DNA of 26,596 nucleotides, from positions 1 through 26,596 of IMG/VR virus record IMGVR_UViG_3300050821_009289, one strand, 5' to 3'. Position numbers and translations under genes: made by a program. The notes beneath the pieces were generated by a model, which was given only the letters and a program-made list of their open reading frames with translations, was not told the origin of the DNA and ran no database searches. This document shows, in pieces, positions 1 to 7,123 of the stretch (positions within the stretch are counted from its first letter, which is position 1; each line of letters starts with the position of its first letter). The DNA comes from a virus.

Positions 1-174
1 ATTGGCATAAAAGCCTTTCGTTAAAAGGAAGCTTGGCACCGAAACCACTCGATGCCAAGCACTGTATGGCCCACCCAAGAATGGTTGCGTGGTTAAGGGG
101 GATTTGGTAGAAAGATCGCGACGAGCATCCGTTTCAGCGGAGTGCCCGTCACTTGCAGATAACACGTAACTGTT
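1..174. other. Left-edge segment without a firm gene
   Basis: No recognisable gene. An 8-bp perfect inverted repeat pairs 31-38 with 53-60 around a 14-nt loop, but no T-run follows, so it is a weak terminator candidate. A second imperfect hairpin lies near 125-144. On the minus strand a frame is open from an ATG at 128 (or an upstream in-frame GTG) to the left edge, about 43 codons. Its predicted peptide is hydrophobic and proline-rich and I do not recognise it. It could be the start of the next leftward structural gene after the capsid gene, or chance. Confidence 0.3.
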
Positions 175-819
175 ATGCCAAAGAAAATATCTCTGATTGG
201 AAGGAAGTTTGGAAAGCTTAAAGTGATCACAGAAGCACCGCGACGAATAGTCGCTGGTGTTCCAAGGATTTATTACTTGTGCCAATGCGACTGCGGAAAC
301 CAGAAAGAAATCCTGAGCGGAGGACTCAGTTGCAATGGCGTTAAGTCTTGTGGGTGCGGGATAGCTGAAAGTGTTCGGGAAAGGATGACGACCCATGGTC
401 ACTCTATCCATGGAAAAAGTACTCGCACGTACAACATTTGGGTAAAAATAAATGTCCGTTGCTATAACCAAAAGCATGAACAATACAAAGATTACGGAGG
501 AAGGGGGATTAAAGTGTGCGACCGATGGAGAGCGTCTTTCGAAAACTTTCTTAAAGACATGGGTGAGTGTCCTCCAAATCTTTCGATAGATCGTTATCCA
601 AACAACGATGGAAACTACGAACCGGGTAACTGTCGTTGGGCTACGACCGGAGAACAACATCGAAACATGAGAACAAATCGAATCGTTGAATTGTACGGAT
701 TCAAAGGATGTTTCAAAGACGCTGCTGCTCATTTCAATATTCCAATCAGCACTGCCGCTTCTCGGCTGCGTTACGGTTGGACTTACGAACAAATTTTTCT
801 AACTCCGGTGAGACATTAA
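175..819 (+). CDS. Free-standing HNH-type homing endonuclease with N-terminal zinc ribbon
   Basis: This 214-aa protein belongs to a phage family usually annotated as HNH or homing endonuclease. Residues 36-61 hold a cysteine cluster (CxCxC, then SCGC) resembling a zinc ribbon. The nuclease-like core carries YGGRGI (107-112), CDRW (115-118), SIDR (137-140) and GNYEPGNCRWAT (146-157), the family hallmarks. The C-terminus (about 170-212) looks like a helix-turn-helix DNA-binding unit ending in a GWTYEQIFLTPV motif, which recurs in the protein at 9377-9985. By family it should nick or cut DNA to spread its own gene. It points against the capsid gene, and its stop codon lies in the loop of the hairpin at 803-833. 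No Shine-Dalgarno is seen before the ATG. It looks more A+T-rich than its neighbours, consistent with mobility. The exact nuclease clan is uncertain. Confidence 0.85.
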   Translation: MPKKISLIGRKFGKLKVITEAPRRIVAGVPRIYYLCQCDCGNQKEILSGGLSCNGVKSCGCGIAESVRERMTTHGHSIHGKSTRTYNIWVKINVRCYNQKHEQYKDYGGRGIKVCDRWRASFENFLKDMGECPPNLSIDRYPNNDGNYEPGNCRWATTGEQHRNMRTNRIVELYGFKGCFKDAAAHFNIPISTAASRLRYGWTYEQIFLTPVRH

Positions 820-833
820 ACATCTCACCGGAG
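803..833. terminator. Perfect 11-bp hairpin between convergent genes
   Basis: Bases 803-813 pair perfectly with 823-833 around a 9-nt loop. The loop contains the TAA stop (817-819) of the HNH-type gene, and the right arm ends 11 nt before the capsid gene stop at 844. Position and symmetry suggest a two-way terminator for the convergent pair. Neither strand has a clear T-run after the stem, so efficiency as an intrinsic terminator is uncertain; it could instead act as an RNA 3'-end stabiliser. Confidence 0.6.
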
Positions 834-843
834 CGTGAAACTA

Positions 844-2487
844 CTACACCTGAAACGGGAGCGAAAATGAAGCGCAGGGGCCCGTCAATTGAATCTGTGT
901 TGCGTTCAACACGCTCCACGTCCCGGCCACATCCAACACGAAGTTCAGTTGAGTGACCAACGCAGCCAAGGTGTTGGTTCCACTGATTTGACCATGCTCA
1001 ACTGGTCCACCCTCGCAAATGGCGCTGTTAGGAGCCACTTGGTACGTGTTGCTGACACTGTTAAGAGTCGGCGTGAAGGTGATGACCGTGTTAATCGGGA
1101 ACGGACTGGTGCCAGTGTGTTCGTCAACACAACTGGTGTTGGCGCTGTTGTAGCTCTGGACCGGGTATCCCGGATCGGCATTGCAGGTATTGATTTCAAT
1201 GACGCAGGAAGGCTCGCGTTTGTGGAACATGAGCACGCCAAATTCAGTGTGGTCAGGAGCAATCGCCTGCTTGAAGTCGGCAATGAACTGGCCTTTGTTT
1301 CGCCGTTTGTTTTCAATCACGCAGCCGTTTACGTCCGCACCGAGATTATCCATGACGAACTGCCATTTGCCGCCGAAGTTACGAGCTGCGAAAGGCATCT
1401 CGGGATTGACAGGTTGCGCTTCAGACACCAGCACTTCCATCACCTTCGGATGCCAGATGTAACTGAAACCGTATTGCGCGGCGTCAAAGTCAGGATTGGC
1501 AATCGACTTGAGACCAGCGGCACTGCCTGCGCCCGATGACGGGATGTTCCTATAAGGCAGAACAATCTGGTAACGGTATAACCCGTTGACAAGGCCGACG
1601 AAGTTGAAGCGCAATCCCATCTGGTCAATGCGAACCGCGAAATCACCAAGTTGGCCGGTGAAGCCGTACATCCAATACTTGCTTTGAGAGTCCCATTGAG
1701 TGAATCGCCAGTTGCCGGTGACAGACGGCACGCCGCCGACACCCTGTTGACCTCCCAAGCGATCCAATTCCCACTTGGTTTCGTTGTCGGTCACAAGCTG
1801 AATCATTGGCGGATGTTTTTCTCCGTAAGGATTCTTTCCGCCATAACCGATACGCAGCAACGGATCGACCATGCGCTGCAACATCTGAGGTGTCAGCTTG
1901 AACACTGAGGTGGGTGGCGCGTTGGTGTCGATGTAGATTTCTTCGTCGCCAGCGCCAGCAATTACGAAGTTGAACACGAAGTTGCTTGGGGCGAACCCAA
2001 AATTGCGATTGCAAATGAACTTGTTGTCAACATAGAGCGCGGCCCGTTTGCGGAGGAAGTTGTCCTGAATGAAGGTCGTCGCCGGTTTGAGAATGTCGCT
2101 GATGATGTAGCTCCACTGCTTTTTCGCGTGGGTAATGTGCATCTCCTGATCGAAGCACAGCAGGTCAGACTGCCAGCTTTGCTCCTCAAGGAACTCCGTT
2201 ATCCGCGTGCTGCCCCAACCGATGCGATGTTCATTCTTATCGCAGGGCGTTCCAAGACAGTTGCCGGATGCCGTGGGTATCCATGTCTTGGTGGTATTGG
2301 GAAACACATTGTTGAATCGGTCGCGTGTGTGCTGAACGCCGCTCCATGCTTCCCATGTGCCGCTGGTGACGTGCGGTATCCAGCCCGCGTAGGTCGGGCG
2401 AATATCCTCGATGATGTACTTGTCGTAAACCGGCTGTTGATCAACCAGAAATTGTGTGAACTGACTGCAACTTAAAATTCTTGCCAT
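844..2487 (-). CDS. Probable major capsid protein
   Basis: A 547-aa protein encoded just downstream of a typical scaffold-like gene, in the same leftward run as the portal. It has no enzyme motif, signal peptide or membrane segment. It is rich in aromatic residues and in G/N/P, as beta-rich virion proteins are. The N-terminal ~200 residues look alpha/beta and the last ~120 residues are threonine/serine/asparagine-rich with several cysteines, perhaps a surface domain. The call rests mainly on gene order (portal, small proteins, scaffold, then this gene), on size, and on its being the last gene of the run before a hairpin. The ATG at 2487 has no obvious Shine-Dalgarno. An HNH gene and a 224-nt noncoding stretch separate it from the scaffold. 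Another abundant head protein is the main alternative. Confidence 0.72.
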   Translation of the reverse strand: MARILSCSQFTQFLVDQQPVYDKYIIEDIRPTYAGWIPHVTSGTWEAWSGVQHTRDRFNNVFPNTTKTWIPTASGNCLGTPCDKNEHRIGWGSTRITEFLEEQSWQSDLLCFDQEMHITHAKKQWSYIISDILKPATTFIQDNFLRKRAALYVDNKFICNRNFGFAPSNFVFNFVIAGAGDEEIYIDTNAPPTSVFKLTPQMLQRMVDPLLRIGYGGKNPYGEKHPPMIQLVTDNETKWELDRLGGQQGVGGVPSVTGNWRFTQWDSQSKYWMYGFTGQLGDFAVRIDQMGLRFNFVGLVNGLYRYQIVLPYRNIPSSGAGSAAGLKSIANPDFDAAQYGFSYIWHPKVMEVLVSEAQPVNPEMPFAARNFGGKWQFVMDNLGADVNGCVIENKRRNKGQFIADFKQAIAPDHTEFGVLMFHKREPSCVIEINTCNADPGYPVQSYNSANTSCVDEHTGTSPFPINTVITFTPTLNSVSNTYQVAPNSAICEGGPVEHGQISGTNTLAALVTQLNFVLDVAGTWSVLNATQIQLTGPCASFSLPFQV

Positions 2488-2711
2488 ACTCGCTAAAAGT
2501 TTTGCGTTTACCGCTATGCTCCTGAACGCAACAAATGCGCAGAAGACTTACGACTTTTAGGAGTACCTCTCCTTCCTTTACGGCTTGCGTCGAAGACGTT
2601 CGACTTTCGGTTGGACTGTCCTTTCCAACAAGGGTTCGGATAGATGCTGCGCCGAACGATATACTAACGCATCATGTCGGGACCATCGACTTATCAGCTA
2701 ATGGAGCAATC
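2488..2711 (-). promoter_or_regulatory. Structured noncoding leader upstream of capsid gene
   Basis: 224 nt without a credible gene between the HNH stop and the capsid start. Three consecutive perfect 6-bp hairpins occupy 2589-2657: 2589-2594 with 2599-2604, 2610-2615 with 2624-2629, and 2634-2639 with 2652-2657. On the minus strand a purine-rich GGAAGGAGAGG tract lies between them and the capsid ATG but is far too distant to be its Shine-Dalgarno. A perfect -35-like TTGACA (2734-2729, minus strand) lies in the end of the HNH gene but has no convincing -10. The region could be a 5' leader raising capsid expression or a remnant of the HNH insertion. No group I intron core could be recognised by eye. 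Confidence 0.4.
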
Positions 2712-3149
2712 TCACAACACCGCCATAGTGTCAACAACCAACTTTTGCCGCTTTTTGATTGATTCAATTTCACCATGCAGGGCTTTTAACAGTTTTTCCT
2801 TTATACGGCCCACTCGTTCTGGAAATTTGCTTAGGCGGTCACAATTGGTTCTTAAATAATAAGTGCTATGCTTTTTCCTATAGTTTTTCATCTTCGACAA
2901 ACTCATTCCATCGAAAATGTGTTCATGTATTTCGTCGTGACACTCCCTACATAAACAAACGCAATCTTTGTGAGTCGTGTTCCATATATTTGCGGGATAA
3001 CGATGATGGTGAACATCATTTGAAATACTTCTAAACCCACAAATCCAGCAACAGGCATCACACTTGGCGAGGACGGAAAACCTCACGTTCTGCCACTGTT
3101 CAGATTTTAGGTAGCCGAAACGGTAGGCGTGTTTGCGTGCGATGCTCAC
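2712..3149 (-). CDS. HNH endonuclease (classic Cys4/His type)
   Basis: A 145-aa protein with a canonical HNH site: CWIC (34-37), VHHHRY (46-51) and CLCRECHDEIH (65-75). The paired CxxC motifs should hold a structural zinc, and the histidines of VHHHRY with H71/H75 form the metal-binding catalytic beta-beta-alpha fold. The N-terminus (KSEQWQNVR) and basic C-terminus could contact DNA. The start is GTG at 3149, placed directly after the TGA stop of the scaffold gene (TGAGTG), so it is probably translated by reinitiation. It splits scaffold from capsid, a spot where tailed phages normally have no nuclease, so it is most likely a free-standing homing endonuclease rather than a packaging nuclease. 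Confidence 0.88.
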   Translation of the reverse strand: MSIARKHAYRFGYLKSEQWQNVRFSVLAKCDACCWICGFRSISNDVHHHRYPANIWNTTHKDCVCLCRECHDEIHEHIFDGMSLSKMKNYRKKHSTYYLRTNCDRLSKFPERVGRIKEKLLKALHGEIESIKKRQKLVVDTMAVL

Positions 3150-4412
3150 TCATCTTCTGCTCTCCGTTGCCATGGCTTCCAACATTTGGTCGGGCGTTTT
3201 ATCCTGCGGAACTGGCGTGCGCCCATGTCCATCGCCATTGCCCGGAACGCTAACTTCAAAATCAGCGAGCTTGCTCTTGAGGTCTTTGATTTCCTTGAGC
3301 GCCAGCGCAAGGCTACGCGCGACTCTCGGGAAAGCTATGGCTCCATTTCGAATCTGTGCAGTGGCCTTGGCCAATTCTTCATTCGTCCATTGCTTCTGGC
3401 CTTCTTTTAGCGGGACTCCACCTCGCATCACGCGCTCAAGCGCCTCGCGTCCGAGTTCGAGGAGTTGCGCGCTCTTGGGATCGGCGTCATCTGGTTTGAA
3501 GAATTGCGGATACTTTTCGGTTGCCGCTGCCATCTCACGTTCCACCATTGAGGAAGCATCCTTCTGCCATTTCTCGTGTTGCTCACGAAATACTTTCTCC
3601 CGTTCAGCACCTTTCTCGCGGTATTCTTTGACGGCATTGGTAGCGGCCCCATTTAATTCGTTGGCGCGTTCACGATGATAGAGAACCATCGGCGCTTTAT
3701 TGCCGAACATCTCAGCGGCTTTATCGGCAGCAACATCGTCATCGGTTATCCGCATCAAGGCATCGAAATCTTCGGCAGTCCCTTGTCGGCCTTGCTGCAA
3801 TACTTCGCCTTCTTCGCCCTTGCGTTCAACGACTTTGAGCGCAGCCGCTTTGGATCGTCCAGCGAGGTAAGCAGTCTCGAAAGGCTTCTGATACTTTTCC
3901 TTATATTCCTGAGATTTTTCGTACTGAGTGAATCTAAGTTCGGTTTCGTATTCAGCAACGCGCTTGCGTTCCGCTTCAAGTTCTTTTTGATGTTGAGAAA
4001 TCTTTTCGTCGTATGTCTTTTTCTCAGGCCATTCAGTAGGCGTCTTGAGCTTCGCTTCATAGTCAGCCTTTTGTTTAACCCATTCCTCACGCTCTTTCTT
4101 CAAGGCATGATAATGCTTGGCGAGTTCCCCCGCCTTCATCTTGTTCGGGTCAACCTCTTTGGATGGTTCAGGCTTGGGATATTCGGCTGGCTTCTCAACC
4201 TTTACGAATTTACCTGACTGTGGGTCTTTAGGTCGTGCAGGAGTGGCGGTGGGTGTCTCGGGCGATGATGGTGTCGCATCGTCGCCTCCAAGGGCATCCA
4301 GAGCATCCCATGCGCCACTACCAGCGGTAGGCGAACTCGGGACGGGTGCCGATGCCTCGGTTGCAGGAGCAGTAGGCGCGGCGGGTGGTGTGACTACAGC
4401 TTCTTCGGGCAT
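3150..4412 (-). CDS. Probable head scaffold protein
   Basis: A 420-aa, very hydrophilic and highly charged protein. The first ~80 residues are a low-complexity P/A/T/S-rich tail; about 90-180 and 250-310 are long charged helices with coiled-coil character (K/E/R/A-rich); the C-terminus is basic. This composition, with position between portal and capsid genes, is typical of phage scaffold or assembly proteins that fill the procapsid and are expelled or cleaved. No protease motif is visible, so it is not an obvious protease-scaffold fusion. The ATG at 4412 follows the upstream stop by 3 nt. An internal virion core protein is an alternative. Confidence 0.75.
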   Translation of the reverse strand: MPEEAVVTPPAAPTAPATEASAPVPSSPTAGSGAWDALDALGGDDATPSSPETPTATPARPKDPQSGKFVKVEKPAEYPKPEPSKEVDPNKMKAGELAKHYHALKKEREEWVKQKADYEAKLKTPTEWPEKKTYDEKISQHQKELEAERKRVAEYETELRFTQYEKSQEYKEKYQKPFETAYLAGRSKAAALKVVERKGEEGEVLQQGRQGTAEDFDALMRITDDDVAADKAAEMFGNKAPMVLYHRERANELNGAATNAVKEYREKGAEREKVFREQHEKWQKDASSMVEREMAAATEKYPQFFKPDDADPKSAQLLELGREALERVMRGGVPLKEGQKQWTNEELAKATAQIRNGAIAFPRVARSLALALKEIKDLKSKLADFEVSVPGNGDGHGRTPVPQDKTPDQMLEAMATESRR

Positions 4413-4415
4413 ATG

Positions 4416-4694
4416 TTAAACGGAATGGTCGAGATTGCCAATGTCGGCGCGTTCAACGTGGAGTGGTTTTGGTGTCGTTAAGTTCATTAACTCCTCTGCA
4501 AACAAACGAGCGCCTTCCATTCGAAAGGTGTTCTGTTGCACTTGGAATCCGTCTTTCGCGTAACCTTGATTGGATTGCATTTGCAACATGGCAGCGTTAA
4601 CGGCAGCAATGAACACCTCGCTTGCTGAGACATTCTCCCACGTTTTAGCGTGCGGACTTTCGGCAAATGCTCGACGGTGATCTATTGTTATCAT
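4416..4694 (-). CDS. Small head-module protein, function unknown
   Basis: 92 aa, not recognised. It is mostly helical with a Gln/Met/Asn-rich centre, without cysteines, signal peptide or membrane segment. The ATG at 4694 overlaps the previous stop in an ATGA, and its stop lies 3 nt before the scaffold ATG, so it is translated with the head genes. Its position just upstream of a scaffold gene suggests a minor virion or assembly role, but nothing in the sequence shows one. Confidence 0.75.
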   Translation of the reverse strand: MITIDHRRAFAESPHAKTWENVSASEVFIAAVNAAMLQMQSNQGYAKDGFQVQQNTFRMEGARLFAEELMNLTTPKPLHVERADIGNLDHSV

Positions 4695-5062
4695 ACTTCC
4701 GCCAACAACTCTGCCGGTCCTGTCAGTTGTTCGGCAATAGATTTAGGGGTGGGGGTGACCTTTTCTCCGTCAACGATTGCCTTAACAGTTTTGTCCGCGT
4801 CGGGATATGCAAGGTCAATTCCAACAACCACCTTCCCCTGACCACTCGTGAGCTTCACAGGTTCCTTCGCTCGTTCAGCCATCAACGCATCAGCGTAACG
4901 AACGGCGTGTGTCGCTGTAAGTTCGTACTTGCCGATTTGTTTCAATGCAATCGCTTGGTCGAGCAACTTTCCAAGGGCGATGCCGATGAAGCCATCACGA
5001 GCGTTGATATCGGAGAGCGAACGCTTTGCAGGTTCGGGTTTGGGTTGTTCAGTGGTTGCCAT
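4691..5062 (-). CDS. Small head-module protein, function unknown
   Basis: 123 aa, not recognised. A charged, proline-containing N-terminus is followed by a helical stretch (about 25-70) and a C-terminal part with a VVVGIDLAY beta segment. No catalytic motif, no cysteines. It overlaps the preceding gene by 14 nt and the following gene by 4 nt (ATGA). Likely an accessory head protein by context only. Confidence 0.75.
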   Translation of the reverse strand: MATTEQPKPEPAKRSLSDINARDGFIGIALGKLLDQAIALKQIGKYELTATHAVRYADALMAERAKEPVKLTSGQGKVVVGIDLAYPDADKTVKAIVDGEKVTPTPKSIAEQLTGPAELLAEV

Positions 5063-5336
5063 AAATTAACAGCGGTAGTCGTTTGCGTTTCAATGTGCGG
5101 TAGGGTTTTTCAATAGGGATTTGCTTGATCTCTACTTCCTTGCACACCTTTCCGATATTTTCGTGTTGTCCAAACCTTGCTGTGAGTTGTGCAACAGTGC
5201 AAACCAACTTCCGTTGTCTGGAAGATTCATCTGCAAATTGCAGTGCCAAATATCTGGCGTCAGGCCCATCGAATTGCGCCATGCGAGCGTTCATTGATTC
5301 GTCTTCAAGAACGACGATGTAGCTAACGTTTTCCAT
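5049..5336 (-). CDS. Small head-module protein, function unknown
   Basis: 95 aa from the ATG at 5336. That start is chosen over the in-frame TTG at 5342 because an AAGGA Shine-Dalgarno lies about 8 nt upstream, one of the few good ones in this window. The protein has beta-rich segments (a YIVVLEDE-like start) and a very basic C-terminal end. It is not recognised. It overlaps the upstream gene by 14 nt and the downstream gene by 14 nt. Confidence 0.72.
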   Translation of the reverse strand: MENVSYIVVLEDESMNARMAQFDGPDARYLALQFADESSRQRKLVCTVAQLTARFGQHENIGKVCKEVEIKQIPIEKPYRTLKRKRLPLLIYGNH

Positions 5337-5550
5337 GAACAATTCCTTTTCCAGCAGGCGCTTTGCCTTTGGGTCTGTTGGTTCCGAACTTCATTTTCTT
5401 TGCCGCCACTTTGAACAACATCGAACCCAACTTTTGAGGCGAGAAAAACTCATTGTAGGGAACGCCTTTGGGAGTGGGGATGCTGACATGATCGGGCCGA
5501 TAATCACGATGGGTGAAATCGGGCGTCCATTTGACTGGTGGTTCAGCCAT
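5323..5550 (-). CDS. Small basic protein at start of capsid sub-operon
   Basis: 75 aa, proline-rich in the first half and strongly basic (K/G-rich) in the second, with no recognised domain. It is the first gene after a 41-nt gap that holds a good -35-like TTGACA, so it may open a separate capsid transcript. A DNA-binding or virion-interior role would fit the basic tail but is a guess. Confidence 0.65.
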   Translation of the reverse strand: MAEPPVKWTPDFTHRDYRPDHVSIPTPKGVPYNEFFSPQKLGSMLFKVAAKKMKFGTNRPKGKAPAGKGIVHGKR

Positions 5551-5558
5551 AAAGTCAC

Positions 5559-5586
5559 GTTATCGTTAACGAAAGAGAATTGTCAA
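5559..5586 (-). promoter_or_regulatory. Candidate sigma70-type promoter for the capsid genes
   Basis: On the minus strand a perfect -35 TTGACA (5586-5581) is followed after 16 nt by GATAAC (5564-5559), a 4/6 match to TATAAT. A palindrome TCGTTAACGA (5563-5572) lies between and partly overlaps the -10. This is the longest gap between the ATP-grasp gene and the small head genes. A start site here would leave almost no leader before the ATG at 5550, so the call is tentative. Confidence 0.4.
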
Positions 5587-5591
5587 GCAAA

Positions 5592-6896
5592 TCATGTCGA
5601 TTCAAGCACATCGGCGGGTTCCGGCATCTCTTTCTCAGTAAACGGTATGCCCTGTTTCTCCGCTTCCTCGATTTCGGCAATCAAATCTGCCATCGGTTCG
5701 ATGTGCAAATCCACTGGCTGATCCTTGAGTGCCTCTTGCAGTTCTTTGAGACGGTCAATGACTTCGGTGGGAGTGTCGCCAATGGCCACAGCACAACCAA
5801 TCGCGTCCGGGTCTTGCGATGGTGGGAAATGGTAAGCGCCGTCTTCGTAGGCGCACGCATACAGTTTCACCCATTGCTGAATCTCTTTTGGCACCACAAT
5901 TGATTTCCAGGATTCTCGGTCGCTGGTTGAACTGATGACGGCTTCACCGCAGAATTCACCAGCCCATTCTGGTTGCACCAATTCACCGTGAGCGCCAGCA
6001 GCAACAATCTTTGGGAAGTTGAGCAGCATTTCGAGTTGTTCCTCGCCAGCAGGTGAAGGAGTTCTGAAACAAGGGTCAAGCCAGCGCCCTTCGTCATCAT
6101 CTGGCACTCTCACCTCTGATGAAATGAAGTTTGCGTAACGGCGTTCTTTCAACAGCCATTTTATTGCTTCGGCGCAAGCCCATACCTGCTCGGGCATCTC
6201 ACTGCGTTTTTTGACAACTGCCAAATAGCTTTCGGCCTTGCGTTCGTAGCCAAGAATTACTTCGTCTGGGTATTGGCCCCAAATGTTGTAGCTGTCTGCA
6301 CCACTTTCGATTTTAGTTTCAACTGGTTGCTGAACGTAAAACTTCAATCTCTCTTTCAGTGGTCCCCACTTGGCCGTGTAATAATCAATCTTGTTCTGAA
6401 CGAATTGAATGGTCTTGGCTTGCCAAGTTTCCATGTCACCACGGATGCGACTGATTTTTACGAATGGCTTTTCGTCAATGTGGTCCTTCAAATAGGCGTG
6501 GAGATTGGTCAGCCCACGAACGACTTCGGTTTTCGGAAATGGCAGACCAGACTGTTTGCACACGTCCATCCATTGACCTCGCATTTCCTCAATGGTGCCA
6601 GTTGATTTAGAACCCCAGACTGGATAGCCTTGGCTCTCTAATTCCAATTGCTCTCCGCCGTCCTTGCAATCGGGAAATACGAAAACGTCTATCTCCTTTT
6701 TGAGCGGCCAAAAGTCAGTGGTGAATTCAACATTGTCGTGTCCACTGCCCTTGCACAATTCAGCCAATGTCTCGAAGGACTCTGCATTTGGGCGGTGATA
6801 AATAATGCGCTTGGCTTCACGCGCCAACCGTTCAGCAACGGGAAAGAAGATGCCTCGGTCACTGACGCAAAACGTTGTGTCGGAAATGTCCTTCAC
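5592..6896 (-). CDS. ATP-grasp ligase resembling PurD (GAR synthetase-like)
   Basis: 434 aa from a GTG at 6896, chosen because it overlaps the stop of the zinc-ribbon gene in a GTGA; the frame stays open for ~50 codons further, but that part is the shadow of the zinc-ribbon gene. The layout follows ATP-grasp enzymes: an N-terminal pre-ATP-grasp region (1-100), then SKSTGTIEEMRGQWM (96-110) where PurD has its lid start, PFVKIS (144-149) with a probable ATP-contacting Lys147, a metal-site-like FISSEVRV (257-264) and RWLDPCFRTPSP (271-282). The C-terminal domain resembles that of PurD. Such enzymes ligate a carboxylate to an amine through an acyl phosphate. No other purine gene is present, and the gene lies between portal and capsid genes, so amide-type modification of a virion protein or small molecule is more likely than purine synthesis (inference). 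Confidence 0.75.
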   Translation of the reverse strand: MKDISDTTFCVSDRGIFFPVAERLAREAKRIIYHRPNAESFETLAELCKGSGHDNVEFTTDFWPLKKEIDVFVFPDCKDGGEQLELESQGYPVWGSKSTGTIEEMRGQWMDVCKQSGLPFPKTEVVRGLTNLHAYLKDHIDEKPFVKISRIRGDMETWQAKTIQFVQNKIDYYTAKWGPLKERLKFYVQQPVETKIESGADSYNIWGQYPDEVILGYERKAESYLAVVKKRSEMPEQVWACAEAIKWLLKERRYANFISSEVRVPDDDEGRWLDPCFRTPSPAGEEQLEMLLNFPKIVAAGAHGELVQPEWAGEFCGEAVISSTSDRESWKSIVVPKEIQQWVKLYACAYEDGAYHFPPSQDPDAIGCAVAIGDTPTEVIDRLKELQEALKDQPVDLHIEPMADLIAEIEEAEKQGIPFTEKEMPEPADVLEST

Positions 6897-7123
6897 CTCG
6901 ACACCTCGGCAAAACGTTTCTCGTTCCACATCTTGACTGCATCGGAAAGCGTGTTGGCAATAATCTGGATGCAGCCGTATTTGAAACAGGTGATTTGAAC
7001 TTGTCCGTGACGCTGTTGAACATCTGGATTTCCACCACAACCCGGACACTTCTTAATCTTCATCGCAGTCTGTTTCATCCGGTTCTTCCGTATCATCTTC
7101 GGCGTCACCTTCCGGCATATCAT
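6893..7123 (-). CDS. Lar-like zinc-ribbon protein
   Basis: 76 aa. After a basic leader, residues ~24-70 follow the Lar / restriction-alleviation-like pattern: CPGCGG, a beta strand with ITC, FKYGC, then an A-V-K-M-W-N-E-K helix. Phage Lar of Rac modulates type I restriction, but many phage members of the fold have no known role. The ATG at 7123 overlaps the portal stop (ATGA) and its stop overlaps the GTG of the ATP-grasp gene (GTGA). The ATP-grasp reading could therefore depend on translation of this gene, and the two products may cooperate. Internal Met codons are alternative starts. Confidence 0.7.
   Translation of the reverse strand: MICRKVTPKMIRKNRMKQTAMKIKKCPGCGGNPDVQQRHGQVQITCFKYGCIQIIANTLSDAVKMWNEKRFAEVSR

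Noticed and set aside
889-1539. Long plus-strand frame inside the capsid gene
   Set aside because: It lies wholly opposite the capsid coding frame, has no recognisable domain, and is the usual antisense shadow of a long gene.
2488-2711. Group I intron associated with the HNH gene
   Set aside because: No P/Q/R/S-like core or exon split could be recognised by eye, and both the scaffold and capsid frames are complete. A covariance search could still overturn this.
3675-4217. Plus-strand frame rich in Phe/Leu opposite the scaffold gene
   Set aside because: It mirrors the K/E-rich scaffold codons (AAG/GAA read as CTT/TTC), which gives false membrane-like sequence.
5592-6896. True purine biosynthesis role (PurD) for the ATP-grasp gene
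   Set aside because: No other purine gene is near, the protein is divergent from PurD, and it sits within a head operon; kept only as PurD-like.
6894-7049. N-terminal extension of the ATP-grasp gene upstream of 6896
   Set aside because: This stretch is the zinc-ribbon gene in another frame; the extension has no ATP-grasp similarity and a GTGA overlap gives a better start.
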